DNA of 64,000 nt from JASHPR01 sp963729365 (lineage in GTDB: Bacteria; Actinomycetota; Actinomycetes; Streptosporangiales; Streptosporangiaceae): assembly GCA_963729365.1 (NCBI GenBank), contig CAVSNQ010000001.1, forward strand, positions 198,276 through 262,275. Reading direction: 5' to 3'. Shown here piece after piece: positions 53,515 to 61,472 of the stretch (the stretch's first letter is position 1; the number at the start of each line of letters is the position of its first letter). The translations under genes and the position numbers were made by a program. Below the pieces are notes generated by a model, which saw only the letters and a list, made by a program, of their open reading frames with translations, searched no databases and was not told the DNA's origin.

Positions 53515-54148
53515 CGCGATCATCCAATCCGAGGCGCCGTAGACGCCGCATGACGCGGTCCTTGTGGCGCTTCACTTCTGCAGTCCGCTCCGCTGGTGGA
53601 AGGCCAGCAAGACCGAGCACCTTCGCCGCCTCCTCCGTCGAGTGTGATCCTTCGATGCACATCAGCCAGATCAACTGTCTGTCACGTTCATTGGGAAACG
53701 CATCCCGCACTGCAGTCAACACGGTCGAGCCGTCGACCTCGGGCAAGGTGTCGAACGACGGACTCTGATCACCAACCCGCTGCACTTCGCCAGTACTCGG
53801 ATCCGCAGGCAGAGCGGACTCGACTAGCCACAGCCGCTCGAACTGCTTGGGCTTCGAGGCGTGATCATTCAGGAGATCGCCATGTGCCTGCATCACCAGC
53901 CACCTCACGAGCGAGGATCGACTCGGTTGATAGCGGCTCGGATCAGCGAAGTATTCGACTAAGACGTCGATGGCCGCGTCGTGGCAAGCGTCGGTGTAGG
54001 CAAGGCCGGGCCATTTGCGTCGGAGATGGGCCACAACCGGCTTGAGTAGTAGCGTGGCCGCGTCGGCGGACGCGGTGGGATCTCCGTGCAGCAGGCGCTG
54101 GTGCACCTCTAGCGCCTGCTGCCGCAACTCCGACCCTCTCGTCGCCAT
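53507..54148 (-). CDS. RNA polymerase sigma-70-like factor
   Basis: 213 residues. The region-2-like part contains YTDACHDAAIDVLVEYFADP and SSLVRWLVMQAHGDLLND. The region-4-like part is DRQLIWLMCIEGSHSTEEAA then KVLGL and RHKDRVMRRLRRLGL. There is an insertion before the last helix. It is the first gene of the operon with the IrrE peptidase, NurA-like and HerA genes. It could be an alternative sigma factor released by the peptidase (inference). Confidence 0.75.
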   Translation of the reverse strand: MATRGSELRQQALEVHQRLLHGDPTASADAATLLLKPVVAHLRRKWPGLAYTDACHDAAIDVLVEYFADPSRYQPSRSSLVRWLVMQAHGDLLNDHASKPKQFERLWLVESALPADPSTGEVQRVGDQSPSFDTLPEVDGSTVLTAVRDAFPNERDRQLIWLMCIEGSHSTEEAAKVLGLAGLPPAERTAEVKRHKDRVMRRLRRLGLDDRDE

Positions 54149-54824
54149 TCGCGAGCCTCTCTGCTCGTATCACGTTCGAAACAACTCCCATAGTCATGCT
54201 CCTCTGATTGACCGCCGATGCGAGTCTTCAGGCGGTCCCCTCAGCGGTAAGTGGCCGAGCGGAGGCCCCAGCTACTCCTTCCGGTGCACGGTGCTGTTGA
54301 CGACAAGGTCGACGACGTTGTTATGGCCGGGGGGACTCGCCTTGCGTACATGCCGGCGTTACCGCTGAGCTGATCCATCCTTGGGGTACCACGGCAGGCC
54401 CTAGCAGGTGCTTGCGTGGGCGGTTCTCCTGATCGGAGCGCTGGCCTGGCAGCGACTCGCATCGGCCGCGACGAACGACAGTGACGCCCGACAGCGGTTC
54501 CCCGATATGGACAGATGATCATCAGCGGCAGGGCCGCGCAACATCTGCGGCCCCGTTCTAGTCCGGTGCGAGAGCTTCGAGGCCCGCCCCGCTGAGGCGT
54601 GCGGAAGGGCCACAGGCGTTCAACGCTCGTTGCTCGGCGGGTAGGCGGAACACGTCAACTCCCGAACCCGGTACGAAGCCAACAGACCCCGTCGGCGCTC
54701 GCGCTTGACAACACTGCGTCGGCAAGTCTAGCGTCGCGCTTACCAACCTGGTAAGCATGGCGCAAGCCCCGCGGTCGCGGAGAGCAATCGGCTCACGGCC
54801 GAACGGGCACAGCAAGGGACCGGT
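54149..54824. other. Long intergenic region, no gene recognised
   Basis: 676 bases between the divergent sigma-like gene and the HTH gene. Frames are short and Arg/Ser/Pro-rich. A plus-strand fragment ending VVMAGGTRLAYMPALPLS near 54370 may be the tail of a lost gene. The region probably carries promoters of both flanking genes; no clear -35/-10 pair or repeat stands out. Confidence 0.4.
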
Positions 54825-55322
54825 ATGACCGCTGACGAGCACACTCGCAACATCGACATGATCAAACGGCTACTGGCACGCGGACGTGACCTCGAAGTCC
54901 AGGCGTGGGCTATCCGGGGCGAGGCGGCAAGGCTCATGTATGAGGAGCACGAGCGCGGATTCTCAGAGCGCGATCTCGCGGAAGAGATTGGGTGCAGCCG
55001 CGCGCACGTCCATTTCTCGATCAAGGCATGGCGTTTGCTCAATGAGCACGAGTACTCGCTAGAGGACTTCCAGAAAATCTATAGCCTGGCAAAGAAGCCG
55101 GGCGACAGCCCGGTGCCTGAGAGTGAACGCGGCGTGAGCGTTGGTCTCGTCCGCGTCCAAGTACCGGAGGCTCTGTTCGGAGCTGTGCGAGCTGTCGTCG
55201 GTAGCCGCGTGAATGCTATCCGTGCCTTCAATGACTACCTGGCAGCCGCAGACGAAGCAGGCGTTATTCAGGCGCACCGTGAGGCAATGAAAGCAGAGCG
55301 CTGCGAGCTGGCTCCTCTATAA
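54825..55322 (+). CDS. Helix-turn-helix DNA-binding protein
   Basis: 165 residues from ATG 54825 (AAGGGACC upstream). ERDLAEEIGCSRAHVHFSIK is a ParB/KorB-like helix-turn-helix at residues 48-67, between a helical N-terminus (IDMIKRLLARGRDLEVQAWA) and a C-terminal domain with VRVQVPEALFGAVRAVVG. It could be a regulator of the island or a partition-type protein of the element. GGGGC-TTAAC-GCCCC follows the stop and may be a weak terminator. Confidence 0.65.
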   Translation: MTADEHTRNIDMIKRLLARGRDLEVQAWAIRGEAARLMYEEHERGFSERDLAEEIGCSRAHVHFSIKAWRLLNEHEYSLEDFQKIYSLAKKPGDSPVPESERGVSVGLVRVQVPEALFGAVRAVVGSRVNAIRAFNDYLAAADEAGVIQAHREAMKAERCELAPL

Positions 55323-55437
55323 TACTCGCGAGTAAAAGGGGCTTAACGCCCCGTTCGCTCGCATTTGTCTAAAGCCTTTCGGCTACCGTTGTGGCATCAG
55401 GAAACGCCACCAGGCCTTGGCCTGGTCGGAGGGGGTT

Positions 55438-56488
55438 ATGGCTCGCGTGACGGTCTACCACGACAACATCAAGCAGATGATCGCCGAGATACAACAGTCG
55501 TTCGAGCGTAATGGCCCCATCCGGATGGAGGTGGAAGCGAGTGTCACGGACGGATTCAGCGCGACCAGCGCGATGACAACCACGTTCCACTTGCCACGAC
55601 TCTTGTTGTGGCTTGACCAGCAAGGGCGCGAGCAGCCTAGCGTGTACGTTGATCCGGCAGCTTTCGCCACCGACGAAGCGCTGGAGCCGGCCTTCGTTGG
55701 CAACCTCATCACCCTCCTGGAGCAGAAGCGCTATATCGAAGTCGCCCGGTCGCTGGAGCATAGGGCCACGCCTGACTCCCTGATCACGGACTGGGGCAAG
55801 GCCGAAGCTCAGAGACTGCGTGAGCACCGCGCTGATCCTGTGGCACGCCTCCGTTACGCCCGCGAGACTCTGATGAAGTGGATTTTCGCTAACTTCGAGG
55901 GTTCACGTGCTGATGTCGCCGCTTTCGCCCAGGCGAGAGAGTCGAGTTTTATCGGCAGTCATCTGACAGACGAAGAGATCATCTCGGCCGTCCGCTATCT
56001 AGCCGACAAGAACATGATTGTGGCCGACAGCCTCGGAAGTGGTCTCCGGCTGGCCGCCAATGGCATCGACTGCGTAACCAGCGGAGTACCCATGAACGAG
56101 TACCTGGCCCACCCCGCCCAGCGGCGGCCCTGTCTACAACGTCACAAATCCCCAGGGCAGCATCATCGGCGGCGAGCATCAGGCGGTAAATCAGAGCAAT
56201 TCCTTCGGGTTCAACCCCAACGAGGTCTCGCAGTTGGCGACGTGGGCTGTATTGATTCAGCAAGTCAGCCCAGCGCTCGGCCTGCCGGAAGCCGAGCAGA
56301 GGGAACTCGATGAGGGCGCACAGGCCCTAGCGCTCGAGGTCGCAGCTCCGGTGCATGAGCCCAGCAAGCTCCGCCGTGTTGCTGACCGGGTAACTACGGC
56401 CCTCGGGGGCGCAACTCAGGTAACGGCCGCGTTGACAATGCTCATCGAGACAGGCCGAAAGACCTATAGCGCAGTATTCGGCGGATAA
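55438..56488 (+). pseudogene. Hypothetical protein split by a frameshift
   Basis: From ATG 55438 a helical domain (YHDNIKQMIAEIQQSFERNG; DEEIISAVRYLADKNMIVAD) runs to NEYLAHP near 56115. The next frame then continues GPVYNVTNPQGSIIGGEHQA, NQSNSFGFNPNEV, a long helix WAVLIQQVSPALGLPEAEQR and TALTMLIETGRKTYSAVFGG, ending at 56488. The Asn/Gly/Ser strand followed by helix pair is a pattern seen in actinobacterial conflict-type proteins. Joined, the protein would have about 350 residues. Confidence 0.55.
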
Positions 56489-56757
56489 CGACCGCTGATT
56501 CCAATACGCGCGTGACGCCAAACCACTGGCTCCTTTCGCTCACAGGGCCGAGACGAGTCTGACAGACCTTGAGCGCGACTTGTTAGTAGGTGGGAAGGTC
56601 CTCTCGCGTGTGGAGCCGGGCTCTGCGGTGGACATATAAAGGGTCGACTTCGGGGCAATCAGCGTGCCAGCGATACATGATGCCAGTGCAGCCGACGATC
56701 AGAGCGTTGGAATAGGAGACCAGGCCGCGGCTAGGGCCTGAGACCGCGCGACCCTCG
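56489..56757. other. Intergenic, no feature recognised
   Basis: About 270 bases between convergent genes. No hairpin with a U tract and no open frame of substance. Confidence 0.4.
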
Positions 56758-57456
56758 CTATCCTGTCGTACTGTACGGCAAGGAAGCAGCCCATATGCGG
56801 TCGAAACTTTCGAGGTAGGTCGTGACCATATCGCTGCCTTCCGCTATGCGGAGACGTAGGACTGGCGCTCGCCTGGCGGTGATGCCAAGAGCTTGCTGGC
56901 TGACTAACAGTTCGTCATCGGCGCGATATATGGCATTGGACAGGGAAATGCGATGTCTGCGGATCTGGACGCTGTGGACGTGCCGCAGGTCTGTGTACTG
57001 AGAAAGAGCTTTACGGGCGTGATCTGCCGGCTCGCTAGCCCCAGCCCAGTCCGGATCGACCAGGCATATACGTTCCTGTACGCCGGTCCTGGCGCGGTTG
57101 GTGAGGGTCGCGAGGATCTCTGTGTCGGCGGCGAGGAAGAGGTTATCGCCATCGAGGATGTCGATCTTCTGTTGTGCTGAGCGGAACAAGTTCAGCCAGG
57201 CTTGCCGAGGCACGCTGTCGCGGTTGGGATAGATGGCGCGGACTTCTGCGGGGTGAGGGCCACTGGTCCGTGCTTGCGGCCACAGGTCGATTTCGTCTAG
57301 GTCCAGCATTCCGGCAAGTGCCCAGCGGTGGCGCAGGTAGGGGGTGCGGCCTTCTAGCCAGCGGCGGACGGTCTTGGGGTCGACCTCCAGGCGGGCGGCG
57401 ACGTCCTCATCGCTGAGCCGGGCCCGTAAGAGGGCGCGGCGTAGGTTCTCGTTCAA
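56758..57456 (-). CDS. XRE-family regulator with DUF5919 (phospholipase D-like) domain, copy 1
   Basis: 232 residues. The N-terminal HTH has SDEDVAARLEVDPKTVRRWL and GRTPYLRHRWALAGML. After a linker with AIYPNRDSVPRQAW, a PLD-like domain (KIDILDGDNLFLAADTEILA; RICLVDPDW) lacks the HKD active site, as DUF5919 proteins do. It is paralogous to 59612-60352. These proteins accompany NUDIX genes in AICEs and probably repress transfer functions. A GGGACGTCTT site lies 57 bases upstream. Confidence 0.85.
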   Translation of the reverse strand: MNENLRRALLRARLSDEDVAARLEVDPKTVRRWLEGRTPYLRHRWALAGMLDLDEIDLWPQARTSGPHPAEVRAIYPNRDSVPRQAWLNLFRSAQQKIDILDGDNLFLAADTEILATLTNRARTGVQERICLVDPDWAGASEPADHARKALSQYTDLRHVHSVQIRRHRISLSNAIYRADDELLVSQQALGITARRAPVLRLRIAEGSDMVTTYLESFDRIWAASLPYSTTG

Positions 57457-57512
57457 TGTGCGGGTGCCCTTCTGAACCGCTAAGTCATCCTGACTCTAAT
57501 CCAAGATGCCTC

Positions 57513-57522
57513 AAGACGTCCC
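57513..57522 (-). promoter_or_regulatory. GGGACGTCTT motif, site 1
   Basis: GGGACGTCTT on the minus strand, 57 bases upstream of the XRE-DUF5919 copy 1 start (57456). The same decamer occurs at 58456 and 60401 before the HD gene and XRE copy 2. Confidence 0.6.
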
Positions 57523-57752
57523 ACCGCGGGGTACAGAAGTTCCGTTCTCACCGGAAGGCTGGTTCCTGGTGCTTCTGGGTCCGTGAGTGACCCCAACAGA
57601 ACGGCGCAACACCAGCGATGCAGCTCCGCAGCCATCGGAACCCCGTTCGGCGGTCCGTCGGCCTCGTTGCTGCGCTGGCTGCTGCTGACCTGCTGGGGCG
57701 ATGGCGCCCCAGGGCTTACACAATGGCTCACGATGAACTTGAGGGACGAGCG

Positions 57753-58358
57753 ATGGCAAAGATGCGCGTCGTCATATACCTGCGCGGTGAGAACGATGGT
57801 GAGTTGGACGACGCTGAGAAGCGGTGCAGCGAACATGCTGAACGGTTCGGCTGGCAGGTTTTAGACGTCACCCGCCACAAGGCTGAGAGGGCGGGTGACC
57901 TTAGTCAGCTTGTGCTGAAAGTCAGCAAGCTACAGGCGCAGATCATCGTCACCGACACCCTGGACATGCTGTCGCCGGACGCAGCGGTTCGTGATGGCTT
58001 CATGGAGGCCATCGAGCGTAAGCAGTGCATCGTGCATCCGGTCAACACGCGGCCTCGCCCTACAACAGCCGCACCGGGCGGCGATGCCGGCGGTCCGGAG
58101 ATGGATCGGCCGTGGCCGGCGCATCGGTGGACGACGGCCTTAGACGGGGAGCGGTTGCGGGCGATGCGGCGCGAGCGTGGGCTGTCTCAAGAACAACTGG
58201 CTGACTTGGCCGGGATAAGCCTGAGCACCATGGCCCGGCTCGAAAGCCAGGATCGTTCGCCGTGCCGGAGCTGGACCCTGGGGCGGCTGGCGGCCGCGCT
58301 GGACGAGACCCCCGCCTCGATGGCGCCCGGCCCGGCAGCCGCGGCGGCGAGGCGCTGA
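57753..58358 (+). CDS. Resolvase-like N-domain fused to an XRE helix-turn-helix
   Basis: 201 residues from ATG 57753 (ATG 57723 also possible). Residues 1-95 resemble the fold of serine recombinases (MRVVIYLRGENDG, HAERFGWQVLDV, QIIVTDTLDMLS), but the catalytic Ser after YLR is replaced, so strand exchange is unlikely. Residues 137-190 are an XRE HTH (GERLRAMRRERGLSQEQLAD, LAGISLSTMARLESQD). It is probably a regulator of the element. Confidence 0.75.
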   Translation: MAKMRVVIYLRGENDGELDDAEKRCSEHAERFGWQVLDVTRHKAERAGDLSQLVLKVSKLQAQIIVTDTLDMLSPDAAVRDGFMEAIERKQCIVHPVNTRPRPTTAAPGGDAGGPEMDRPWPAHRWTTALDGERLRAMRRERGLSQEQLADLAGISLSTMARLESQDRSPCRSWTLGRLAAALDETPASMAPGPAAAAARR

Positions 58359-58426
58359 GCCGTGGGCGCGGCCGATCCGGCGCTCTAGCTCGCCGCTGCC
58401 GGTACCAACTGTCAAAGGAGGAAAGC

Positions 58427-58522
58427 ATGATTGTCGCGACGGGACTGGTGGTGCAGGGACGTCTTCGGGACGTCCCGAGATGGTCTGGCAGCGTCCGTGA
58501 ACGTCTGGCGCTGCCGTCGTAG
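58427..58522 (+). CDS. Possible 31-residue leader peptide with internal hairpin
   Basis: AAAGGAGGAAAGC is an excellent ribosome-binding site before ATG 58427. The frame gives 31 residues and stops 9 bases before the HD gene start. Inside it, GGGACGTC-TTCGG-GACGTCCC (58456-58476) forms a perfect 8-bp hairpin. It may be a regulatory leader, or the hairpin may be an operator; the peptide itself has no known motif. Confidence 0.4.
   Translation: MIVATGLVVQGRLRDVPRWSGSVRERLALPS
58456..58476. promoter_or_regulatory. GGGACGTCTT motif, site 2, within a perfect dyad
   Basis: GGGACGTC (58456-58463), five-base spacer, GACGTCCC (58469-58476). The left arm extends to GGGACGTCTT, identical to sites at 57513 and 60401. 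It lies 56-76 bases before the HD gene start. Confidence 0.65.
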
Positions 58523-58531
58523 CGTCTGCCC

Positions 58532-59134
58532 ATGGAACTAGCTGACTGGGCGGAAGACACCGCCCGCACGATCCTTCACGTGCCGTTGCCCCGCAGGTGG
58601 GCACACACGCAAGGCGTCGCTGCCCAGGCCCGGAGCCTCAAGCCCATCCTTGGCAAGAACACCAATTTGCTGGTCGCTGCTGCGTGGCTGCATGACATCG
58701 GCTATGCGCCCGATCTGGTCGACACCGGCTTTCACCCGCTGGACGGTGCCCGCTTCCTGAGCGACCTGCCGCAGGCCAGCGATCTGCTGTGCCGCCTGGT
58801 TGCACATCATTCGTGCGCGGCTATGGAGGCGGCCGTGCGTGGCCTTGTTGGTCCTTTGTGCCAGGAGTTCGAGCCGGTCGGCGGCGAGTTGGCCGAGGCG
58901 CTGATCTATTGCGACATGACTACCGGGCCGGACGGTCAGCGGATGTCTGTCGAGCAGCGGCTTGCCGAGATCCACAGCCGCTACGGCTCAAACGATCCAG
59001 TCACGTGCGCGCTGGAGCGCTCGGCGCCGCAGCTCATTGACGCGGTTACGCGGGTCCGTCACAGGCTGGCGAATGCCAACTCAGCCACCTGTGCCTCAGC
59101 TCTCCGCGTTCGGACGCTGGCTGTGGCGACTTAG
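58532..59134 (+). CDS. HD-domain phosphohydrolase-like protein
   Basis: 200 residues. His25 in RRWAHTQGVA, His54-Asp55 in AAWLHDIGYAPDL and a later Asp in LIYCDMTTGPDG are the HD metal set. HD enzymes hydrolyse nucleotides or cyclic nucleotides; in AICEs such genes travel with NUDIX and XRE genes. It converges with the NUDIX gene (4-base overlap). Confidence 0.85.
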   Translation: MELADWAEDTARTILHVPLPRRWAHTQGVAAQARSLKPILGKNTNLLVAAAWLHDIGYAPDLVDTGFHPLDGARFLSDLPQASDLLCRLVAHHSCAAMEAAVRGLVGPLCQEFEPVGGELAEALIYCDMTTGPDGQRMSVEQRLAEIHSRYGSNDPVTCALERSAPQLIDAVTRVRHRLANANSATCASALRVRTLAVAT

Positions 59135-59607
59135 CCGATATAGGGGTGAGCCCGCTGTTCGAGGTAGTGCTGCACGCGCATCCTCATCGAGGCATCCATC
59201 TCATAGCCGCCGAGATCGTCCCGCGCTACCCAGCGAACCTCGGACGATTCGCTGCTGGATTTTGGCTGCCCCCCGACCGCTCGGGCAGCCAGCACGATGG
59301 AGAACTCTTGCCGGACCTCGCCGTTGCTGGTGTAGAGCATCACATGGCCAGGATCGGTGTAGATGCCTGACAGGCCGGTGACTTCGCAGTCGATGCCAGT
59401 CTCTTCCCGTGTCTCGCGGACCGCGGCTTGGGCGAGAGATTCACCGATGTCGACAGCACCGCCAGGCAGTGCCCAGTTGTCGTTGTCGGAGCGGCGGATA
59501 AGCAGAATTTCGCCGGATTCGCTGGCGACTGCGACGTTCACAGCAGGGACGATGCTGGTGGCCTTTGGCGCGGCAGGGTCGTGGTGGTAGTCGATACGTC
59601 GGGCCAT
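59131..59607 (-). CDS. NUDIX hydrolase
   Basis: 158 residues. The Nudix box spans 49-72: GGAVDIGESLAQAAV followed by RETREETGI, matching GX5EX7REUXEEXGU. It probably cleaves a nucleoside diphosphate-linked substrate. It is a common AICE gene (a NUDIX gene lies in the pSAM2 regulatory region, from memory). It sits 4 bases downstream of the XRE-DUF5919 copy 2 stop, so the two form one unit. Confidence 0.92.
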   Translation of the reverse strand: MARRIDYHHDPAAPKATSIVPAVNVAVASESGEILLIRRSDNDNWALPGGAVDIGESLAQAAVRETREETGIDCEVTGLSGIYTDPGHVMLYTSNGEVRQEFSIVLAARAVGGQPKSSSESSEVRWVARDDLGGYEMDASMRMRVQHYLEQRAHPYIG

Positions 59608-59611
59608 CGGA

Positions 59612-60352
59612 CTACTTGCCCGGAAGGGGCACCGCTGTGTCCCAGGTTCGCTCGAAGCTTTCCAGGTAGGTGCTCATGATTTCCCCGCCCGCGACCTTGC
59701 GCAGGTGCCAGACAGGAGCACGAGCCGCGGTGACGCCGAACACGTGCGTATTGACCAGGAGCTGGCCATCGGCGCGGTAGATGGAGTTGTACAAGATGGT
59801 CTGGTGGTAGCGGAACTCCGTGCCTTCGATGCTGCGAAGTTCCCGGTACATCACCAGGGCGTTGCGGATCTTCGCCGCCATGGCGTCATCCACGCCTTCG
59901 TCCCGGCCTCGGTCCGCCACCGCCGAGCTGTCGGGATCGCCGAGCAGAAACCGCACCTTCACCCCTGAGCGTGCCTTGTCGATGAGGATCTTCTGTGCCA
60001 CGGCGTCCTCGGCCAGGAACAGGCCAGCGTAGACGAGGACGCCGATTTCCTGTTCTGCCGATTCGAACAGCCGCGCCCAGGTGTCGCGGGGGACGTCGGA
60101 GCGGTGCGGGTAGATGGCCAGGACTTCGCTTTCTGACGCAGCGGTTACCTGGTCGCGAGTGAGCGCATCCGGCCACAGGTAGACCTCATCCTTGCCCAGC
60201 CGGGTTGCCACGACGTACCGGTGCCTGCGATAAGGGGTCCGGCCCGCGATCCACCGCTCAACGGTCTTGTGATCGACCCCGAGTTCATCGCCCAGCGTGT
60301 ACGGCGTCAGCCCGCTCTCTAAGAGCGCAGCGCGCAAGCGTTCGTTCGGCAT
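59612..60352 (-). CDS. XRE-family regulator with DUF5919 domain, copy 2
   Basis: 246 residues, paralogous to 56758-57456 in both domains. HTH: LTPYTLGDELGVDHKTVERW with GRTPYRRHRYVVATRL. The DUF5919 part has AIYPHRSDVPRDTWARLFES, QEIGVLVYAGLFLAEDAVAQ and VRFLLGDPDSSAV, ending MSTYLESFERTWDTAVPLP. It is upstream of the NUDIX gene in one unit. A GGGACGTCTT site lies about 50 bases upstream, probably bound by one or both paralogues. Confidence 0.88.
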   Translation of the reverse strand: MPNERLRAALLESGLTPYTLGDELGVDHKTVERWIAGRTPYRRHRYVVATRLGKDEVYLWPDALTRDQVTAASESEVLAIYPHRSDVPRDTWARLFESAEQEIGVLVYAGLFLAEDAVAQKILIDKARSGVKVRFLLGDPDSSAVADRGRDEGVDDAMAAKIRNALVMYRELRSIEGTEFRYHQTILYNSIYRADGQLLVNTHVFGVTAARAPVWHLRKVAGGEIMSTYLESFERTWDTAVPLPGK

Positions 60353-60400
60353 ACACCCAACCGCGGAGCGCAGGACGTCTGGGACGCCATCACCTTAGTC

Positions 60401-60410
60401 GGGACGTCTT
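60401..60410. promoter_or_regulatory. GGGACGTCTT motif, site 3
   Basis: Plus strand, 49-58 bases before the XRE copy 2 start and 58 bases before the membrane gene at 60468. It could serve both divergent promoters. A near copy, GGACGTCTGGGACG, lies at 60373-60386. Confidence 0.6.
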
Positions 60411-60467
60411 CGATGCGTCCACTTACGCAGTGACGGCGTCCGCACGTTCAGTCGCAATCTGCATGCC

Positions 60468-60734
60468 ATGACCATCTTCCTCACGGGCCTAGCCCTCATC
60501 GTCTTCACCGGTTTAGCCCTGCTCGCCATCGTGCGAGCCGGAATCCGCCGTCAGGAACGCTGCCGTTGCCTGACCTGCCAGCCGTCCGACCCGGCTGCCG
60601 CACTGACCCGCCGGCTCCTGCGCATGCAGGTACAGCGGCCATTCCCGGGTGCCTGCCACGACCCCCAGATTCACCAGCCCGACCGCGAGTCGTTGCTCGT
60701 CCCTGACGACACCGAGCCGCGGCGAAGGAGGTAG
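60468..60734 (+). CDS. Small membrane protein of the transfer region
   Basis: 88 residues: one N-terminal helix (TIFLTGLALIVFTGLALLAI), then a soluble tail with RCRCLTC (three Cys, possible metal site) and HDPQIHQPDRES. It is divergent from XRE copy 2 and starts a run of small plus-strand genes leading to the TraB motor. Function unknown. Confidence 0.6.
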   Translation: MTIFLTGLALIVFTGLALLAIVRAGIRRQERCRCLTCQPSDPAAALTRRLLRMQVQRPFPGACHDPQIHQPDRESLLVPDDTEPRRRR

Positions 60735-60737
60735 CCC

Positions 60738-60914
60738 TTGCGCACAATCACGACCCAATTCTCCGAGCGCCGGTGCGAGTGCGGCGCCCTACTCGAACGC
60801 GGGATGAGGCGGTGCCGCAAATGCCGGGCTCGCTCCCGCTGGCGCCGCCGCAAGTCCCGCCGGACCTGGAACCGCACAAGGCGTCGCACGGACGCGCCGC
60901 CGCGAAGGAGGTGA
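60738..60914 (+). CDS. Small Cys/Arg-rich zinc-ribbon-like protein
   Basis: 58 residues from TTG 60738, preceded by AAGGAGG at ideal spacing. Cys pairs CEC and CRKC (R R C R K C R A R S R W R) suggest one zinc site in a strongly basic protein that could bind nucleic acid. Similar small genes stand upstream of tra in Streptomyces AICEs (from memory). It starts 3 bases after the previous stop. Confidence 0.6.
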   Translation: MRTITTQFSERRCECGALLERGMRRCRKCRARSRWRRRKSRRTWNRTRRRTDAPPRRR

Positions 60915-60918
60915 GACA

Positions 60919-61113
60919 GTGACCGTTTCGATTCCGCTGGTGGTGATCCTGGCCGTAATCGCGTTCGTTGCCTGGCGGTACATGGGACTTCGCGTCTGGC
61001 AAGCGATCTTGTGCATCCTGCTTGGCTTCTTCGCCGCCGCCACCACTGCCGCACCTGAGATCCGCCAGCTAGTGACCGCCATCGTGCAATGGCTCACCAG
61101 CGCCAAGACCTGA
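60919..61113 (+). CDS. Small membrane protein
   Basis: 64 residues from GTG 60919 behind GAAGGAGG. Two hydrophobic segments (SIPLVVILAVIAFVAWRYM; WQAILCILLGFFAAATTAA) form a helical hairpin with a short C-terminal helix. It has the size and position of the small Spd/Tra-region membrane proteins of AICEs. Confidence 0.65.
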   Translation: MTVSIPLVVILAVIAFVAWRYMGLRVWQAILCILLGFFAAATTAAPEIRQLVTAIVQWLTSAKT

Positions 61114-61139
61114 CCGCACTGCCGAAGGAGTGATGCCTA

Positions 61140-61472
61140 GTGACCGATACCCGCCGTACCCGCTCCAATGAGCTACCGGAGGCGCTCACCAGAAACCAAA
61201 CCGCTCGCCAGCTAGCCGAAGGACTGGCTGATCAGCTCCCCGCCGACGTCTGGCATTCCCTCACCGCCGCCTTTGCCGACGCTCCCGTGCTCGCGGCCGA
61301 GATCACCGAGCTGCGCACCGAACTCGCCGGCGTACGCCTGAACCGGGCCAACCTCGTCGCTGCCGCTCTCGCCACCATCACCGCCCATCAGGACGGCGAA
61401 CCGGACCCGCTTTCGTACCTGCGCGACGAACTCCGCGCCCAGGGCTACCAGCCTCATCGGGGCCGCGTATGA
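61140..61472 (+). CDS. Hypothetical protein of the transfer region
   Basis: 110 residues from GTG 61140 (GAAGGAG upstream). Helical: NQTARQLAEGLADQLPADVW and AEITELRTELAGVRLNRANL, ending PLSYLRDELRAQGYQPHRG. It overlaps the tra gene by 4 bases (ATGA). Function unknown. Confidence 0.6.
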   Translation: MTDTRRTRSNELPEALTRNQTARQLAEGLADQLPADVWHSLTAAFADAPVLAAEITELRTELAGVRLNRANLVAAALATITAHQDGEPDPLSYLRDELRAQGYQPHRGRV

